Below are positions 33,124-44,352 of a stretch of DNA of 64,000 nt, piece after piece. This DNA comes from an uncultured Collinsella sp. Lineage in GTDB: Bacteria; Actinomycetota; Coriobacteriia; Coriobacteriales; Coriobacteriaceae. The notes beneath the pieces are model-generated. The model did no database searches. It was not told the DNA's origin and saw only the letters and a list, made by a program, of their open reading frames with translations. Made by a program: the position numbers and the translations under genes. The stretch lies in assembly GCA_958352845.1 (NCBI GenBank), contig CATWQC010000004.1, positions 1 through 64,000 of the forward strand, read 5' to 3'. How positions within the stretch are numbered: position 1 is the first letter of the stretch; each line of letters begins with the position of its first letter.

Positions 33124-34377
33124 CTAGTTATTGAAGCGGGATTGGCGGCCGAAGGATAGGGCGGTGTCGCCGAATTTGTCTCGGACGGCGTCGATGGCGA
33201 CGGAGAGGTCGCGGCGGTCGCTGGATTGGGCTCCGCGGTCATCGATCTCGCAGAACAGGTCAGTCTGGATGCCGCCTTGGTGGTCGAAGTCGCTCATGCC
33301 GATGCCGGCTAAGCGAACATGCATGCCTTCTTGCCAGATGTTGTCGAGCAGTTCGAGTGCAACCGCCACGAAGATGTTCTCATCGTCGGTTGGATGAGGC
33401 AGCCGGCGCTGTGCCGTACGCCCGCTTCCATACGAATACTTGAGCTTGAGCGTTACCGTGGCACCCGTCAGCCCCTGACGGCGCAGACGGCGTCCCACCG
33501 ACTCACCCAGCAGCGCAATCGCCGCCTCAATATCCCCACGCTCAGTCAAATCTTTCGCAAAGGTGCGTTCATTACTGACCGACTTGACCTCACGCTCCTC
33601 ATCGAGACTCGTGACTTCGGAGATTTCGAGTCCCAGCGCACGCTGGCGCATGCGTTCGCCGTTGACGCCAAAAATAGAGGCCAAGGTGGATTCCGGTGCA
33701 CGTGATAGCTCGCCGAGGGTGTAGATGCGCATGCGGCGCAGTCGCTCCTCGGCCGAGCGCCCGATGCCGCTCATGGCAGATACCGGCAGCGCGGCCAAAA
33801 AGCGCTGCTCGGTTCCGGGGCGCACGATGGTCAGCCCAAACGGCTTATCCCGCTCGCTTGCGATCTTTGCGACCGTCTTGTTGCAGCCCACGCCAATGGA
33901 GCAGGTCACTCCCAGCGCTGCCACGCGGTCGCTTATACGCCGCGCAACCAGCAGCGGGTCTTCGGGCGCAAAGCGACCCGGTGTGATATCGATAAAGGCC
34001 TCGTCGATGGACACACGCTCCACGCGCGGTGTCTCATCGGCAAGGATCGCCATGACCTGCGCGCTCACCTCGCGGTAGCGATCAAAGTGTCCGTGCGTCC
34101 AAATGGCCTGCGGGCACAGGCGCCGCGCCTCGGCCGAGGCCATGGCAGAATGCACGCCAAAGCGACGCGCCTCGTACGAACACGTGGACACGACGCCGCG
34201 CGACTCGGCGTCTCCGCCCACGATGAGCGGCTTTCCGCGCCATTCGGGATGATCGAGCATCTCCACGCTCGCAAAAAATGCATCGAGGTCCATCAGGCCC
34301 ACCGCCGGACCCGTCCAGGGCGGCGGCGTAACGCCCGCAGCATCCTCATAACCGTATATATGTTCGCGTCTTTCCAT
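33124..34377 (-). CDS. dinB: DNA polymerase IV (Y family)
   Basis: A 417-residue translesion polymerase. Catalytic residues are in M-D-L-D-A-F-F-A-S-V-E (near 29-39) and the S-I-D-E-A-F-I-D motif near 124. Y-E-A-R-R-F-G-V and helix-hairpin-helix M-S-G-I-G are also present. A clamp-binding motif Q-T-D-L-F lies near the C-terminus. The ~25-residue N-terminal extension precedes the palm. It copies past damaged bases with low fidelity. It is convergent with the RAYT island and divergent from rpsP. Confidence 0.94.
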   Translation of the reverse strand: MERREHIYGYEDAAGVTPPPWTGPAVGLMDLDAFFASVEMLDHPEWRGKPLIVGGDAESRGVVSTCSYEARRFGVHSAMASAEARRLCPQAIWTHGHFDRYREVSAQVMAILADETPRVERVSIDEAFIDITPGRFAPEDPLLVARRISDRVAALGVTCSIGVGCNKTVAKIASERDKPFGLTIVRPGTEQRFLAALPVSAMSGIGRSAEERLRRMRIYTLGELSRAPESTLASIFGVNGERMRQRALGLEISEVTSLDEEREVKSVSNERTFAKDLTERGDIEAAIALLGESVGRRLRRQGLTGATVTLKLKYSYGSGRTAQRRLPHPTDDENIFVAVALELLDNIWQEGMHVRLAGIGMSDFDHQGGIQTDLFCEIDDRGAQSSDRRDLSVAIDAVRDKFGDTALSFGRQSRFNN

Positions 34378-34493
34378 GTCATGAGTATACCGCGCAGCTC
34401 ATGTGGGGTGCGTGGATGCGCTTGCAAATCGCGAATTCTTGTCTAAGATATGGATTTGCCCTCGACTACACCGAAGAAGTTGGTCTCACGGAC

Positions 34494-34522
34494 TTCACCT
34501 GCCCGCGTCGATGGCGTATTAT
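34494..34522 (+). promoter_or_regulatory. Promoter of rpsP operon
   Basis: TTCACC (34494-34499) and TATTAT (34517-34522, 5/6) with 17-bp spacing, about 55 bp before the rpsP start. Confidence 0.6.
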
Positions 34523-34578
34523 GTTCAACTGTTTGTTTGTAGTTGCAGCCTAAAGCTGCTTGGTTGGAGGAGTTTCCT

Positions 34579-34920
34579 TTGGCAGTCAAGATTCGCCTTG
34601 CTCGTCACGGCGCTAAGAAGCGTCCGTACTACCGTGTCGTCGTCGCCGATTCCCGCGCCCCGCGTGACGGTCGTATCATCGAGGAGGTTGGCCGCTACAA
34701 CCCGATGACCGCCCCCAAGACCATCAACCTCGACCTCGAGAAGATCGCTGACTGGCAGTCCAAGGGCGCTCAGCTCACCGACGCCGTCGCCGCTCTGGTC
34801 AAGGCCGCCAACGAGGGCGAGAAGACCGAGACCGTCGTCAAGAAGTCCAAGAAGCAGCTCGCCAAAGAGGCCGAGGCCGCTAAGGCTGCCGCTGAGGCCG
34901 CTGAGGGCGCCGAGGAGTAA
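34579..34920 (+). CDS. rpsP: 30S ribosomal protein S16
   Basis: A 113-residue S16: V-K-I-R-L-A-R-H-G-A-K-K-R-P-Y-Y-R opening, G-R-Y-N-P middle, then an Ala/Lys/Glu-rich tail of about 30 residues beyond the usual length. TTG 34579 is chosen because GGAGGAG lies 7 nt upstream and it begins the conserved domain. It is the first gene of rpsP-khpA-rimM-trmD. Confidence 0.96.
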   Translation: MAVKIRLARHGAKKRPYYRVVVADSRAPRDGRIIEEVGRYNPMTAPKTINLDLEKIADWQSKGAQLTDAVAALVKAANEGEKTETVVKKSKKQLAKEAEAAKAAAEAAEGAEE

Positions 34921-34923
34921 ATC

Positions 34924-35208
34924 GTGCCTGAGGTTGACGCTGCACAGCTCGAGGGTGAGGCAATGCTCTCAGATCGCATCGCCGATCTCGTCGAATATCT
35001 CGTTGTTCAGATCGTCGACGACCCGGATTCCGTGAGCCTTGAGGTCATCGATGGTGACGACGCCTCTACGATTGAGGTTTCGGTCGCCGAGGATGACGTC
35101 GCTAAGGTCATCGGCCGTCGTGGCCGTACCATCAAGGCCATTCGCACGCTCGCCCGTGCACTGGCCGCTCGCCTCGACACTGCTGTCGAGGTAGAGGTTC
35201 TGGGCTAG
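34924..35208 (+). CDS. khpA: KH-domain RNA-binding protein KhpA
   Basis: A 94-residue single-KH protein. The G-R-R-G-R-T-I-K GxxG loop is in V-I-G-R-R-G-R-T at about residues 61-68. The family binds RNA together with KhpB/Jag and influences cell-wall growth and sRNA pathways. GTG 34924 has GAGGAG six bases upstream; an internal ATG at 34963 would give the more usual ~80-residue length. Confidence 0.92.
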   Translation: MPEVDAAQLEGEAMLSDRIADLVEYLVVQIVDDPDSVSLEVIDGDDASTIEVSVAEDDVAKVIGRRGRTIKAIRTLARALAARLDTAVEVEVLG

Positions 35209-35212
35209 GACC

Positions 35213-35734
35213 TTGAGGTCCCAGTACAAAAACATCGCCCGTGTGGTCAAGCCGCACGGAAGGAAGGGGGAGGTCCTCGCGCAGCCGCTGCGGGGGCTTC
35301 CTTCTGTATTAGAGCCGGGTATGCGCGTCGCCCTGACGCCGCCGGCGCTCAAGCGCGACCGCTTTTGCACGGTCGTGTCCGTCACCGATACGGGCGATGG
35401 CGATCTGGTCTCGTTTGAGGGCATTGACGACTTGACGGCCGCCGAGGGCATCACGGGATGCTATGTGCTGGCAAATCGTGACGACTTTGAGCTCGATTCG
35501 CTCGACGCTGCCTATACCGACCTGATGGGTCGCGAGGTGGTCGACGAGCGCTTCGGTTCGCTCGGCACGATCGTCGAGATTATGTCGACGCCCGCTAACG
35601 ATGTTTGGGTTGTCGAGGGTGATCGGTACGGCGAGGTACTGATTCCCGTGATCGAGCAGGTCGTGCTCGATCTTCCCGACACAGGAACAATTTCCGTCCA
35701 CGTTATGGACGGCCTGATCGATATGGACAAGTAG
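35213..35734 (+). CDS. rimM: 16S rRNA processing protein RimM
   Basis: A 173-residue RimM: N-terminal RimM barrel (I-A-R-V-V-K-P-H-G-R-K-G-E-V) and C-terminal PRC-like barrel (L-G-T-I-V-E-I, D-V-W-V-V-E-G, V-L-I-P-V-I). It binds S19 and assists 30S head maturation. TTG start 4 nt after khpA. Confidence 0.94.
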   Translation: MRSQYKNIARVVKPHGRKGEVLAQPLRGLPSVLEPGMRVALTPPALKRDRFCTVVSVTDTGDGDLVSFEGIDDLTAAEGITGCYVLANRDDFELDSLDAAYTDLMGREVVDERFGSLGTIVEIMSTPANDVWVVEGDRYGEVLIPVIEQVVLDLPDTGTISVHVMDGLIDMDK

Positions 35735-35744
35735 GGAGGACAAC

Positions 35745-36503
35745 ATGCTGATCGAGACCCTTTCGGTCTTTCCCGAGATGTTTGAGCCCGTCATGTCCAC
35801 GTCGATTTTGGGCCGCGCCCGCAAGGCCGGCCTTTTTGATTTTAAGGCGTATAACCTGCGCGACTGGACGCACGACCGCCATCGTACCGTCGATGACGAG
35901 CCGTACGGCGGCGGGCAGGGCATGCTCATGAAGGTCGAGCCTATCGCAGAGGCCATCGAGGCCATTAGCGCAGAGGGTCCCAAGCCTACTGTGGTGTTCT
36001 TTACCCCCTGTGGCGAGCCCTTTACGCAGCATGTGGCCGAGCGCCTGCTCAAAAGTGAGCGCCTGTTGTTTGTGTGCAGTCGCTACGAGGGCGTCGACGA
36101 GCGTGCGTATGCGTATGCCGATGAGCGTCTGTCGATCGGCGACTACGTGCTTACGGGCGGCGAGCTGCCTGCCATGGTCGTTGCCGATGCCGTCGTACGC
36201 CTCATCCCCGGCGCCTTGGGCGACGAGATGAGCAACGTGGACGAGTCGTTCTCGACCGCCGAGGACGGAGGACTGCTCGAGTACGCGCAGTACACTCGTC
36301 CTGCCGAGTTCAACGGCGAGGGCGTGCCTCCTGTGCTCGTGAGTGGCGATCACGCCAAAGTTGACGCTTGGCGTCGTAAGAACGCCATCGAGCGCACCTG
36401 TCGTTGGCGTCCCGATCTGATTGAGACAGCGCGGCTCACGCCCGAGGAGCGTGCTTACGCGCAGGAGATTCTGGACGCTTCGTATTCGCAGAGCGAGGAG
36501 TGA
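35745..36503 (+). CDS. trmD: tRNA (guanine-N1-)-methyltransferase
   Basis: A 252-residue SPOUT methyltransferase making m1G37. The knot region is clear: C-S-R-Y-E-G-V-D-E-R, S-I-G-D-Y-V-L-T-G-G-E-L-P-A. The P-Y-G-G-G-Q-G-M motif carries the substrate loop. It prevents +1 frameshifting. It ends where the lepB ribosome site begins. Confidence 0.96.
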   Translation: MLIETLSVFPEMFEPVMSTSILGRARKAGLFDFKAYNLRDWTHDRHRTVDDEPYGGGQGMLMKVEPIAEAIEAISAEGPKPTVVFFTPCGEPFTQHVAERLLKSERLLFVCSRYEGVDERAYAYADERLSIGDYVLTGGELPAMVVADAVVRLIPGALGDEMSNVDESFSTAEDGGLLEYAQYTRPAEFNGEGVPPVLVSGDHAKVDAWRRKNAIERTCRWRPDLIETARLTPEERAYAQEILDASYSQSEE

Positions 36504-36505
36504 GA

Positions 36506-37069
36506 ATGGTTCCATCGCAGCATTCCGCGTTGAGGGGCGCTTTTGAGTGGATCGCGGTCATCGCGATCGCACTGGTCGCCACCTTCTTGATTCGCTCGTT
36601 TGTGGTCGAGCCCTTTGTGGTGCCCACCGGCTCCATGGAGTCCACGATCGAGATTGGCGACCAGATCCTGGCACAAAAGGTGAGCCTCGAGCTCGGTCAG
36701 CCCGTCAAGCAGGACGACATCGTGGTGTTTCACAACCCCGATGGCACCTCCGAGCATGATGTTCTTGTCAAGCGCGTTATTGCCACGGCCGGCCAGACGG
36801 TCGACCTGCAGGACGGCAAGGTGATCGTTGACGGCCAGGCGCTCGACGAGGACTATACGACGGGCATGAGCTGGCCACTTTCGGTCCAAGCGCCCGGTGC
36901 TCAGGTAAGCTATCCCTACACCGTTCCCGACGGGTGCGTGTGGGTGATGGGCGACAACCGCGAAAACTCTGCCGACTCACGCTACTTTGGTCCCGTCGAT
37001 CGCTCTGATTTGATCGCTGTGGCGCTTGTGCGCTACTGGCCGCTCAACCGCATCGGCGCTATCGACTAA
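36506..37069 (+). CDS. lepB: Signal peptidase I
   Basis: A 187-residue type I signal peptidase. It has one N-terminal transmembrane helix (about 12-30). The catalytic Ser43 lies in P-T-G-S-M-E-S, and the general base Lys89 in V-K-R-V-I-A. The box E motif G-D-N-R-E-N-S-A-D-S-R and G-P-V are intact. It cuts signal peptides of exported proteins on the outer membrane face. ATG 36506 has GAGGAG upstream, and it is three bases from the trmD stop. Confidence 0.95.
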   Translation: MVPSQHSALRGAFEWIAVIAIALVATFLIRSFVVEPFVVPTGSMESTIEIGDQILAQKVSLELGQPVKQDDIVVFHNPDGTSEHDVLVKRVIATAGQTVDLQDGKVIVDGQALDEDYTTGMSWPLSVQAPGAQVSYPYTVPDGCVWVMGDNRENSADSRYFGPVDRSDLIAVALVRYWPLNRIGAID

Positions 37070-37128
37070 AAACCGCTATAGTACAGTACCTAACCGTGTA
37101 ATCGTTTCGACGAGGGGATATTAGAGGC

Positions 37129-38040
37129 ATGAACGCTTCATCGCTTTCCTTCCAAGACATCATCCTGCGCCTCCAGCAGTACTGGGGCGAGCAGGGCTGC
37201 GTCATTATGCAGCCCTATGACTCCGAGGTCGGTGCCGGTACCTTCCATACCGCGACCACGCTGCGCTCGCTCGGTCCCGCCGAGTGGCGCACCTGCTATG
37301 CGCAGCCCTGCCGCCGTCCCGCCGACGGCCGCTACGGCGAGAACCCCAACCGCATGCAGCACTACTATCAGTTCCAGGTGCTCATCAAGCCTTCTCCGGT
37401 TAACGCCCAGGAGCTCTACCTGGGGTCTCTTGCCGCTATCGGTCTGGATCCCAACGACCATGACGTCCGCTTTGTCGAGGATGACTGGGAGAGCCCGACC
37501 CTTGGCGCCTGGGGCCTTGGCTGGGAGGTCTGGCTCAATGGCATGGAGGTCACGCAGTTTACGTACTTCCAGCAGGTGGGAGGCATCGAGGTCGACCCCG
37601 TGCCCGTTGAGATTACCTACGGCCTGGAGCGTATCGCCATGTACGCCCAGGGCGTCAACTCGGTCTACGACCTGGTGTGGAGCTACCTGCCCGACGGCAC
37701 GCCCATGACCTACGGCGACGTGTTCCTCGAGAACGAGCGCGAGTTCAGTGCCTATAACTTTGAGGTCGCCAACGTCGAGATGATGCGTCAGAAGTTTGAC
37801 GACTACGAGGCCGAGTGCCATTCCTGCCTGGAGCGCAAGCTGCCGCTGCCGGCATATGACTGCGTCATGAAGTGCAGCCACGCTTTCAACCTGCTCGATG
37901 CTCGCGGCGCCCTGTCCGCGGTCGAGCGTGCCAACTACATCCTGCGCGTCCGCGCCGTCGCCAAGGCGTGCTGCGAGGCCTACATGGCCGAGGTCGCCGG
38001 AGTCAACGAGAATGCCGACCAGGAAGGCGAGGTGGCGTAA
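37129..38040 (+). CDS. glyQ: Glycyl-tRNA synthetase alpha subunit
   Basis: A 303-residue class II synthetase alpha chain. Motifs visible: I-M-Q-P-Y-D-x-E-V-G-A-G-T, R-P-A-D-G-R-Y-G-E-N-P-N-R, Q-F-Q-V-L-I-K-P-S-P, and Y-G-L-E-R-I. It activates glycine; the beta subunit follows after 3 nt. The bacterial alpha2beta2 type is therefore used here. No T-box leader is evident in the 59-nt gap upstream. Confidence 0.97.
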   Translation: MNASSLSFQDIILRLQQYWGEQGCVIMQPYDSEVGAGTFHTATTLRSLGPAEWRTCYAQPCRRPADGRYGENPNRMQHYYQFQVLIKPSPVNAQELYLGSLAAIGLDPNDHDVRFVEDDWESPTLGAWGLGWEVWLNGMEVTQFTYFQQVGGIEVDPVPVEITYGLERIAMYAQGVNSVYDLVWSYLPDGTPMTYGDVFLENEREFSAYNFEVANVEMMRQKFDDYEAECHSCLERKLPLPAYDCVMKCSHAFNLLDARGALSAVERANYILRVRAVAKACCEAYMAEVAGVNENADQEGEVA

Positions 38041-38043
38041 GCC

Positions 38044-40140
38044 ATGGCAGACGCTAAGGATTTCCTGTTTGAGATCGGTACGGAGGAGATGCCCTCCGCG
38101 CCGCTGAACAATGCCGTCAAGCAGCTTGGCTCCATGATTGCCAAGGGTCTCGACGAGGCCGGTCTGGCCCACGGCGAGGTCCGTGTGATCTCGAGCCCGC
38201 GCCGCCTGGCTGCGCTCGTGGCTAACGTCGCCACCGCGACCGATGAAGTCCATGAGGTCAAGCGTGGCCCCGCGGCCAACATTGCCTTCGACGCTGACGG
38301 TAACGCCACCAAGGCCGCCCAGGGCTTTGCCCGCAAGTGCGGTGTGGCTGCCGAGGACCTGGTCCGTCGCGAGGACACTGACGGTCGCGAGTATGTGTTC
38401 GCCGAGAAGAACATTCCCTCCGCACCGGCTACGCCGATTCTGACCGCTCTGTGCGAGAAGACCATCGCCGGCCTGCAGTGGCCCAACTACCGCAGCCAGC
38501 GCTGGGGTCACGAGCATGCGACCTTTGTTCGTCCGGTCCGCTGGATCTGCTGCCTTTTGGGCGAGGATGTTGTGCCCGTGTCGTTTGCCGACGTGACGAG
38601 CGGCAACACCACGCGCGGTCATCGCGTACTTGGCCCTGGCGACCATGTTGTTGCCAGCCCCGCTGTTTATGAGCAGGTGCTCGAGGACGCCGGCGTGCTT
38701 TCTGCCGAGCGTCGTCGCGAGGCCATCCTTGCCGGCATCGCCGAGGTCGAGGCCGCTCGCCCCGGCTGTCATGTCGACACGCCCAAGAAGGTCTTCGAGG
38801 AGGTCATTAACCTCTGCGAGTGGCCGACGGTGCTCGTCGGTACCTTCGATGAGGAGTTCCTCAAGGTCCCGCACGAGATCATCTGCGAGTCCATGCTCAC
38901 CAACCAGCGTTACTTCCCGATCTATGACGGCGAGGGCAAGCTCACGCGTGAGTTCGTGGTCGTCTCCAACAGCAAGCCCGAGAACGCCGAGCGCGTGATC
39001 GACGGCAACGAGCGCGTCGTGCGCGCCCGTCTGGACGACGCAAAGTTCTTCTACGAGGAGGACCTGAAGATCTCCCTCGACGAGTTCCGTGAGCGTCTGG
39101 CCAAGGTTGCCTTCCAGGAGAAGCTCGGTAGCGTGCTCGCCAAGTCCGAGCGCATTGAGCAACTCGCGCTTGCCATCGCTCGCGAGGCCCATCTGGGCGC
39201 CCACCTGGCCGCCGATGCCGCTCGCGCCGCGCACCTGTGCAAGGCCGACTTGGTATCCAACGCCGTCGTCGAGTTCACGAGCCAGCAGGGCGTGATGGGC
39301 GGTTACTACGCCACCGCTATGGGGGAGAACGACGAGGTTGCCCACGCCATTCGCGATCATTATCGTCCCCGCTTTGCCGGTGACGAGCTGCCCGAGGGCA
39401 CCGCTGGCTGCATCGTGGCCTGCGCCGACAAGCTCGATACCATCGCCGGTATCTTTGCCATTGGCGAGCCCCCGACCGGCTCCTCCGACCCCTACGCGCT
39501 GCGTCGTGCCGCTATCGGCATCATCAACATCCTGCGCGACCGTCTGCCGATCGACCCCACGTCGCTCATCGACTTCGCCCTCGAGCTCTATAGCGAGCAG
39601 GGCATTGAGTTCGACGCCGCCAAGGTCGCCCAGCAGGTTCGCGACTTCTTCCATGGCCGCCTGGTGAGCATGGCCCGCGACGAAAAGATCCCGGCCGATA
39701 CCGTTGCCGCCGTCTCCGCGGTGCACATCATCGCCCCGTCCGTCTTCTTCGCCCGCTGCGCCGCCCTCGACGAGGCCCGCAAGAACGACGCCGAGACGTT
39801 CGACAACCTTGCGACCGCCTATGCCCGCGCCGCACACATCTCCAAGCCCGAGCTGGGTGCGGAGTACGACCGCGGCCTGATGGGCGAGGTCGAGCTCGCG
39901 CTTGCCGATGCCTCCGAGGCTGCTCAGACCGCTGTCGATGCCGCCCTTGCTGCCGAGGATTACCCGGCCGCATTTGCCGCCCTTGCCGCCCTGCGCGCGC
40001 CCATCGACCGCTTCTTCGATGAGGTCATGGTCATGGACAAGGACGAGCAGCTCCGCGATAATCGCCTTAAGCTGCTCAACCGCTTCGAGGCCGTTTTCTC
40101 CGGCATCGCCAACATCGGTGAGCTTGCCCGCAAAAAGTAA
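38044..40140 (+). CDS. glyS: Glycyl-tRNA synthetase beta subunit
   Basis: A 698-residue beta chain: E-I-G-T-E-E-M-P opening, W-P-x-Y-R-S-Q-R-W-G, H-R-V motif, an HD-like segment, and C-terminal anticodon-binding domain with F-D-x-V-M-V-M-D. It binds the tRNA and completes the enzyme with GlyQ. Length is normal for the family. Confidence 0.97.
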   Translation: MADAKDFLFEIGTEEMPSAPLNNAVKQLGSMIAKGLDEAGLAHGEVRVISSPRRLAALVANVATATDEVHEVKRGPAANIAFDADGNATKAAQGFARKCGVAAEDLVRREDTDGREYVFAEKNIPSAPATPILTALCEKTIAGLQWPNYRSQRWGHEHATFVRPVRWICCLLGEDVVPVSFADVTSGNTTRGHRVLGPGDHVVASPAVYEQVLEDAGVLSAERRREAILAGIAEVEAARPGCHVDTPKKVFEEVINLCEWPTVLVGTFDEEFLKVPHEIICESMLTNQRYFPIYDGEGKLTREFVVVSNSKPENAERVIDGNERVVRARLDDAKFFYEEDLKISLDEFRERLAKVAFQEKLGSVLAKSERIEQLALAIAREAHLGAHLAADAARAAHLCKADLVSNAVVEFTSQQGVMGGYYATAMGENDEVAHAIRDHYRPRFAGDELPEGTAGCIVACADKLDTIAGIFAIGEPPTGSSDPYALRRAAIGIINILRDRLPIDPTSLIDFALELYSEQGIEFDAAKVAQQVRDFFHGRLVSMARDEKIPADTVAAVSAVHIIAPSVFFARCAALDEARKNDAETFDNLATAYARAAHISKPELGAEYDRGLMGEVELALADASEAAQTAVDAALAAEDYPAAFAALAALRAPIDRFFDEVMVMDKDEQLRDNRLKLLNRFEAVFSGIANIGELARKK

Positions 40141-40174
40141 GCCAGCCTGCGCATAAGCGCTAAAGGAGCCCCGC

Positions 40175-41050
40175 ATGGATTGCCCGGTCACCGCTCGTCC
40201 CACCGTTATCGTTATCTCCGACTCGCTCGGTGATACCGCTTGTGAGGTGGTGCTTGCGGCGTCCGGGCAATTTGATGAAGGGGCTTTTCTTCTCTTGCGC
40301 CTGCCCAAGGTGACCTCGGTGGAGCAGGTGGAGTCGTTTGTGGGCCCGCGCGTCGATGCCGACCATCGCGATATTGCCGTGTTCCACACCATTGTCGATC
40401 CGGCGCTTCGCGCCCGCGTGCTCGATTACCTGGGCATGCTGCATATTCGTTCGGTCGACCTGATTGGCCCGACGCTTGCCGTGCTGTCGTCGCTCATCGG
40501 TGTGCCGCCCAAGGGCGTCGCGGGTGTGATTCACAAGACCGATGACCGCTATTTCCATCGCATCGAGGCCATGGAGTATTTCGTTGAGCACGATGACGGG
40601 CGCGGCTGCGACGATCTGTCGGGAGCCGATATCGTGCTGCTGGGCGTATCGCGTACGTCCAAGACGCCGCTGTCGATGTATTTGGCCTATCAGGGCTACA
40701 AGGTCGCCAATGTCCCACTGGCGCATGGCATGGAGCCGCCCAAGTCGATTTACGAGGTCGACCCGATGCGCCTGTTCGGCCTGATTTCGACCGTCGATGT
40801 GATTTCCGAAATTCGCGATAGCCGCTTGGGCGATGACTACGCTCGTGCCGTTGCCGGCTCCTATGCCGAGCCCGAGAGCGTGCACAGCGAGCTCGAGGAA
40901 GCCCGTGCGCTCATGAAGCGCCTAGGCTGCTTTGTGGTGCGTACCGACGGCAAGGCCATCGAAGAAAGCGCTGCCGAGATCATTAGCCACTTGGAGGAAA
41001 TCCAAGAAGCCCGTGCCCGCCGCGCCGCCCGTCGAGCCCAACAAAAGTAG
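40175..41050 (+). CDS. Pyruvate phosphate dikinase regulatory protein (DUF299 family)
   Basis: A 291-residue bifunctional serine/threonine kinase-phosphorylase that switches PPDK (or PEP synthase) off and on. The P-loop G-V-S-R-T-S-K-T is at 157-164, with S-D-S-L-G-D-T-A near the start, H-K-T-D-D and N-V-P-L elsewhere. ppdK is the next gene, 340 bp away, so PPDK is the probable target. The stop TAG and the bases after it lie inside the palindromic repeat at 41045-41082. A basic, Ala/Arg-rich tail ends the protein. Confidence 0.92.
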   Translation: MDCPVTARPTVIVISDSLGDTACEVVLAASGQFDEGAFLLLRLPKVTSVEQVESFVGPRVDADHRDIAVFHTIVDPALRARVLDYLGMLHIRSVDLIGPTLAVLSSLIGVPPKGVAGVIHKTDDRYFHRIEAMEYFVEHDDGRGCDDLSGADIVLLGVSRTSKTPLSMYLAYQGYKVANVPLAHGMEPPKSIYEVDPMRLFGLISTVDVISEIRDSRLGDDYARAVAGSYAEPESVHSELEEARALMKRLGCFVVRTDGKAIEESAAEIISHLEEIQEARARRAARRAQQK

Positions 41051-41156
41051 CTAATTTGGGACGGGGCTTTTTTAGCTACCCCGACTGAGGCCGCGAGCTT
41101 TTTGGCCGATTGCCGACGGGGGCAGCTAAAAAAGCCCCGTCCCAAATTAGCTACTT
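41045..41156. repeat. Inverted pair of palindromic repeats (R6 and R7)
   Basis: Arms 41045-41082 and 41119-41156 pair over 38 bp with a single mismatch, around a 36-bp centre. R6 (41047-41079) is identical to R2 at 32025-32057 over 33 bp. The pair follows the PPDK-regulator gene and probably also acts as a transcriptional barrier before ppdK. Confidence 0.88.
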
Positions 41157-41392
41157 ATGGTAAAGCGATTTAGCAAATACATTGCATCTGACCTGTATTT
41201 TCTTGTAGTGGTATCTTCATAAGGTGACCACCTTTACCTACCGTTTACCGCCATATTTACCACGTTTACCAACCCCCGCGTCCTCTGCGCAAGCCCGCTC
41301 AATGCCCGCCGTATAGTACCCTCACGGCCCGCATCCGGCGGGTCGATTCGTCACCACGGTCGTGCGCGAGAGCGCATGGAAGGGGAAGTATC
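41157..41392. promoter_or_regulatory. ppdK upstream region with TTTACC array
   Basis: This non-coding stretch (about 340 bp with the repeats) has four TTTACC hexamers at 41233, 41244, 41256 and 41265, close to one helical turn apart. A TATAGT box at 41312-41317 could serve as -10. No convincing -35 is seen. GGAAGGGGAAG gives the ppdK ribosome site. I see no small gene here. Confidence 0.5.
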
Positions 41393-44143
<2,751 letters not shown>

Positions 44144-44255
44144 CGTTTTGGGTTTAGACGCCTAGCGTAGCCCCCTTCATGCCGCCCGTCTCATTCGTGA
44201 GGCTGGCGTTTATCATGTGCGGGTTTTGTCTTTTTGTCTGCGTAAAAAATTGTTC

Positions 44256-44283
44256 TTGCAGCAGAAACCCGCGCGTGTATACT
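44256..44283 (+). promoter_or_regulatory. Probable promoter of rplS
   Basis: TTGCAG (44256-44261) and TATACT (44278-44283, 5/6) with 16-bp spacing, about 70 bp before rplS. Confidence 0.55.
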
Positions 44284-44304
44284 TGAATACGTTTGTTCAA
44301 CTAC

Positions 44305-44328
44305 GTGCCGGCCAAGGTGGTACGGCAC
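44305..44328 (+). other. Stem-loop in the rplS leader
   Basis: GTGCCG (44305-44310) pairs with CGGCAC (44323-44328) around a 12-nt loop, just upstream of the rplS ribosome site. It could be an autoregulatory leader element; this is a weak call from one short stem. Confidence 0.35.
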
Positions 44329-44352
44329 CTCTAGAAGAGTAAGGAATTGCAC

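Noticed and set aside
34355..34372. GAACATATATAC in the start of dinB, resembling a LexA/SOS box (GAAC-N4-GTTC).
   Set aside because: The second half-site does not match, and the sequence lies inside the dinB coding region; not enough to call an operator.
37138..40392. A very long open frame (over 1,000 codons) on the minus strand opposite glyQ and glyS.
   Set aside because: It is a shadow frame caused by high GC and codon bias; glyQ and glyS on the plus strand have full domain support.
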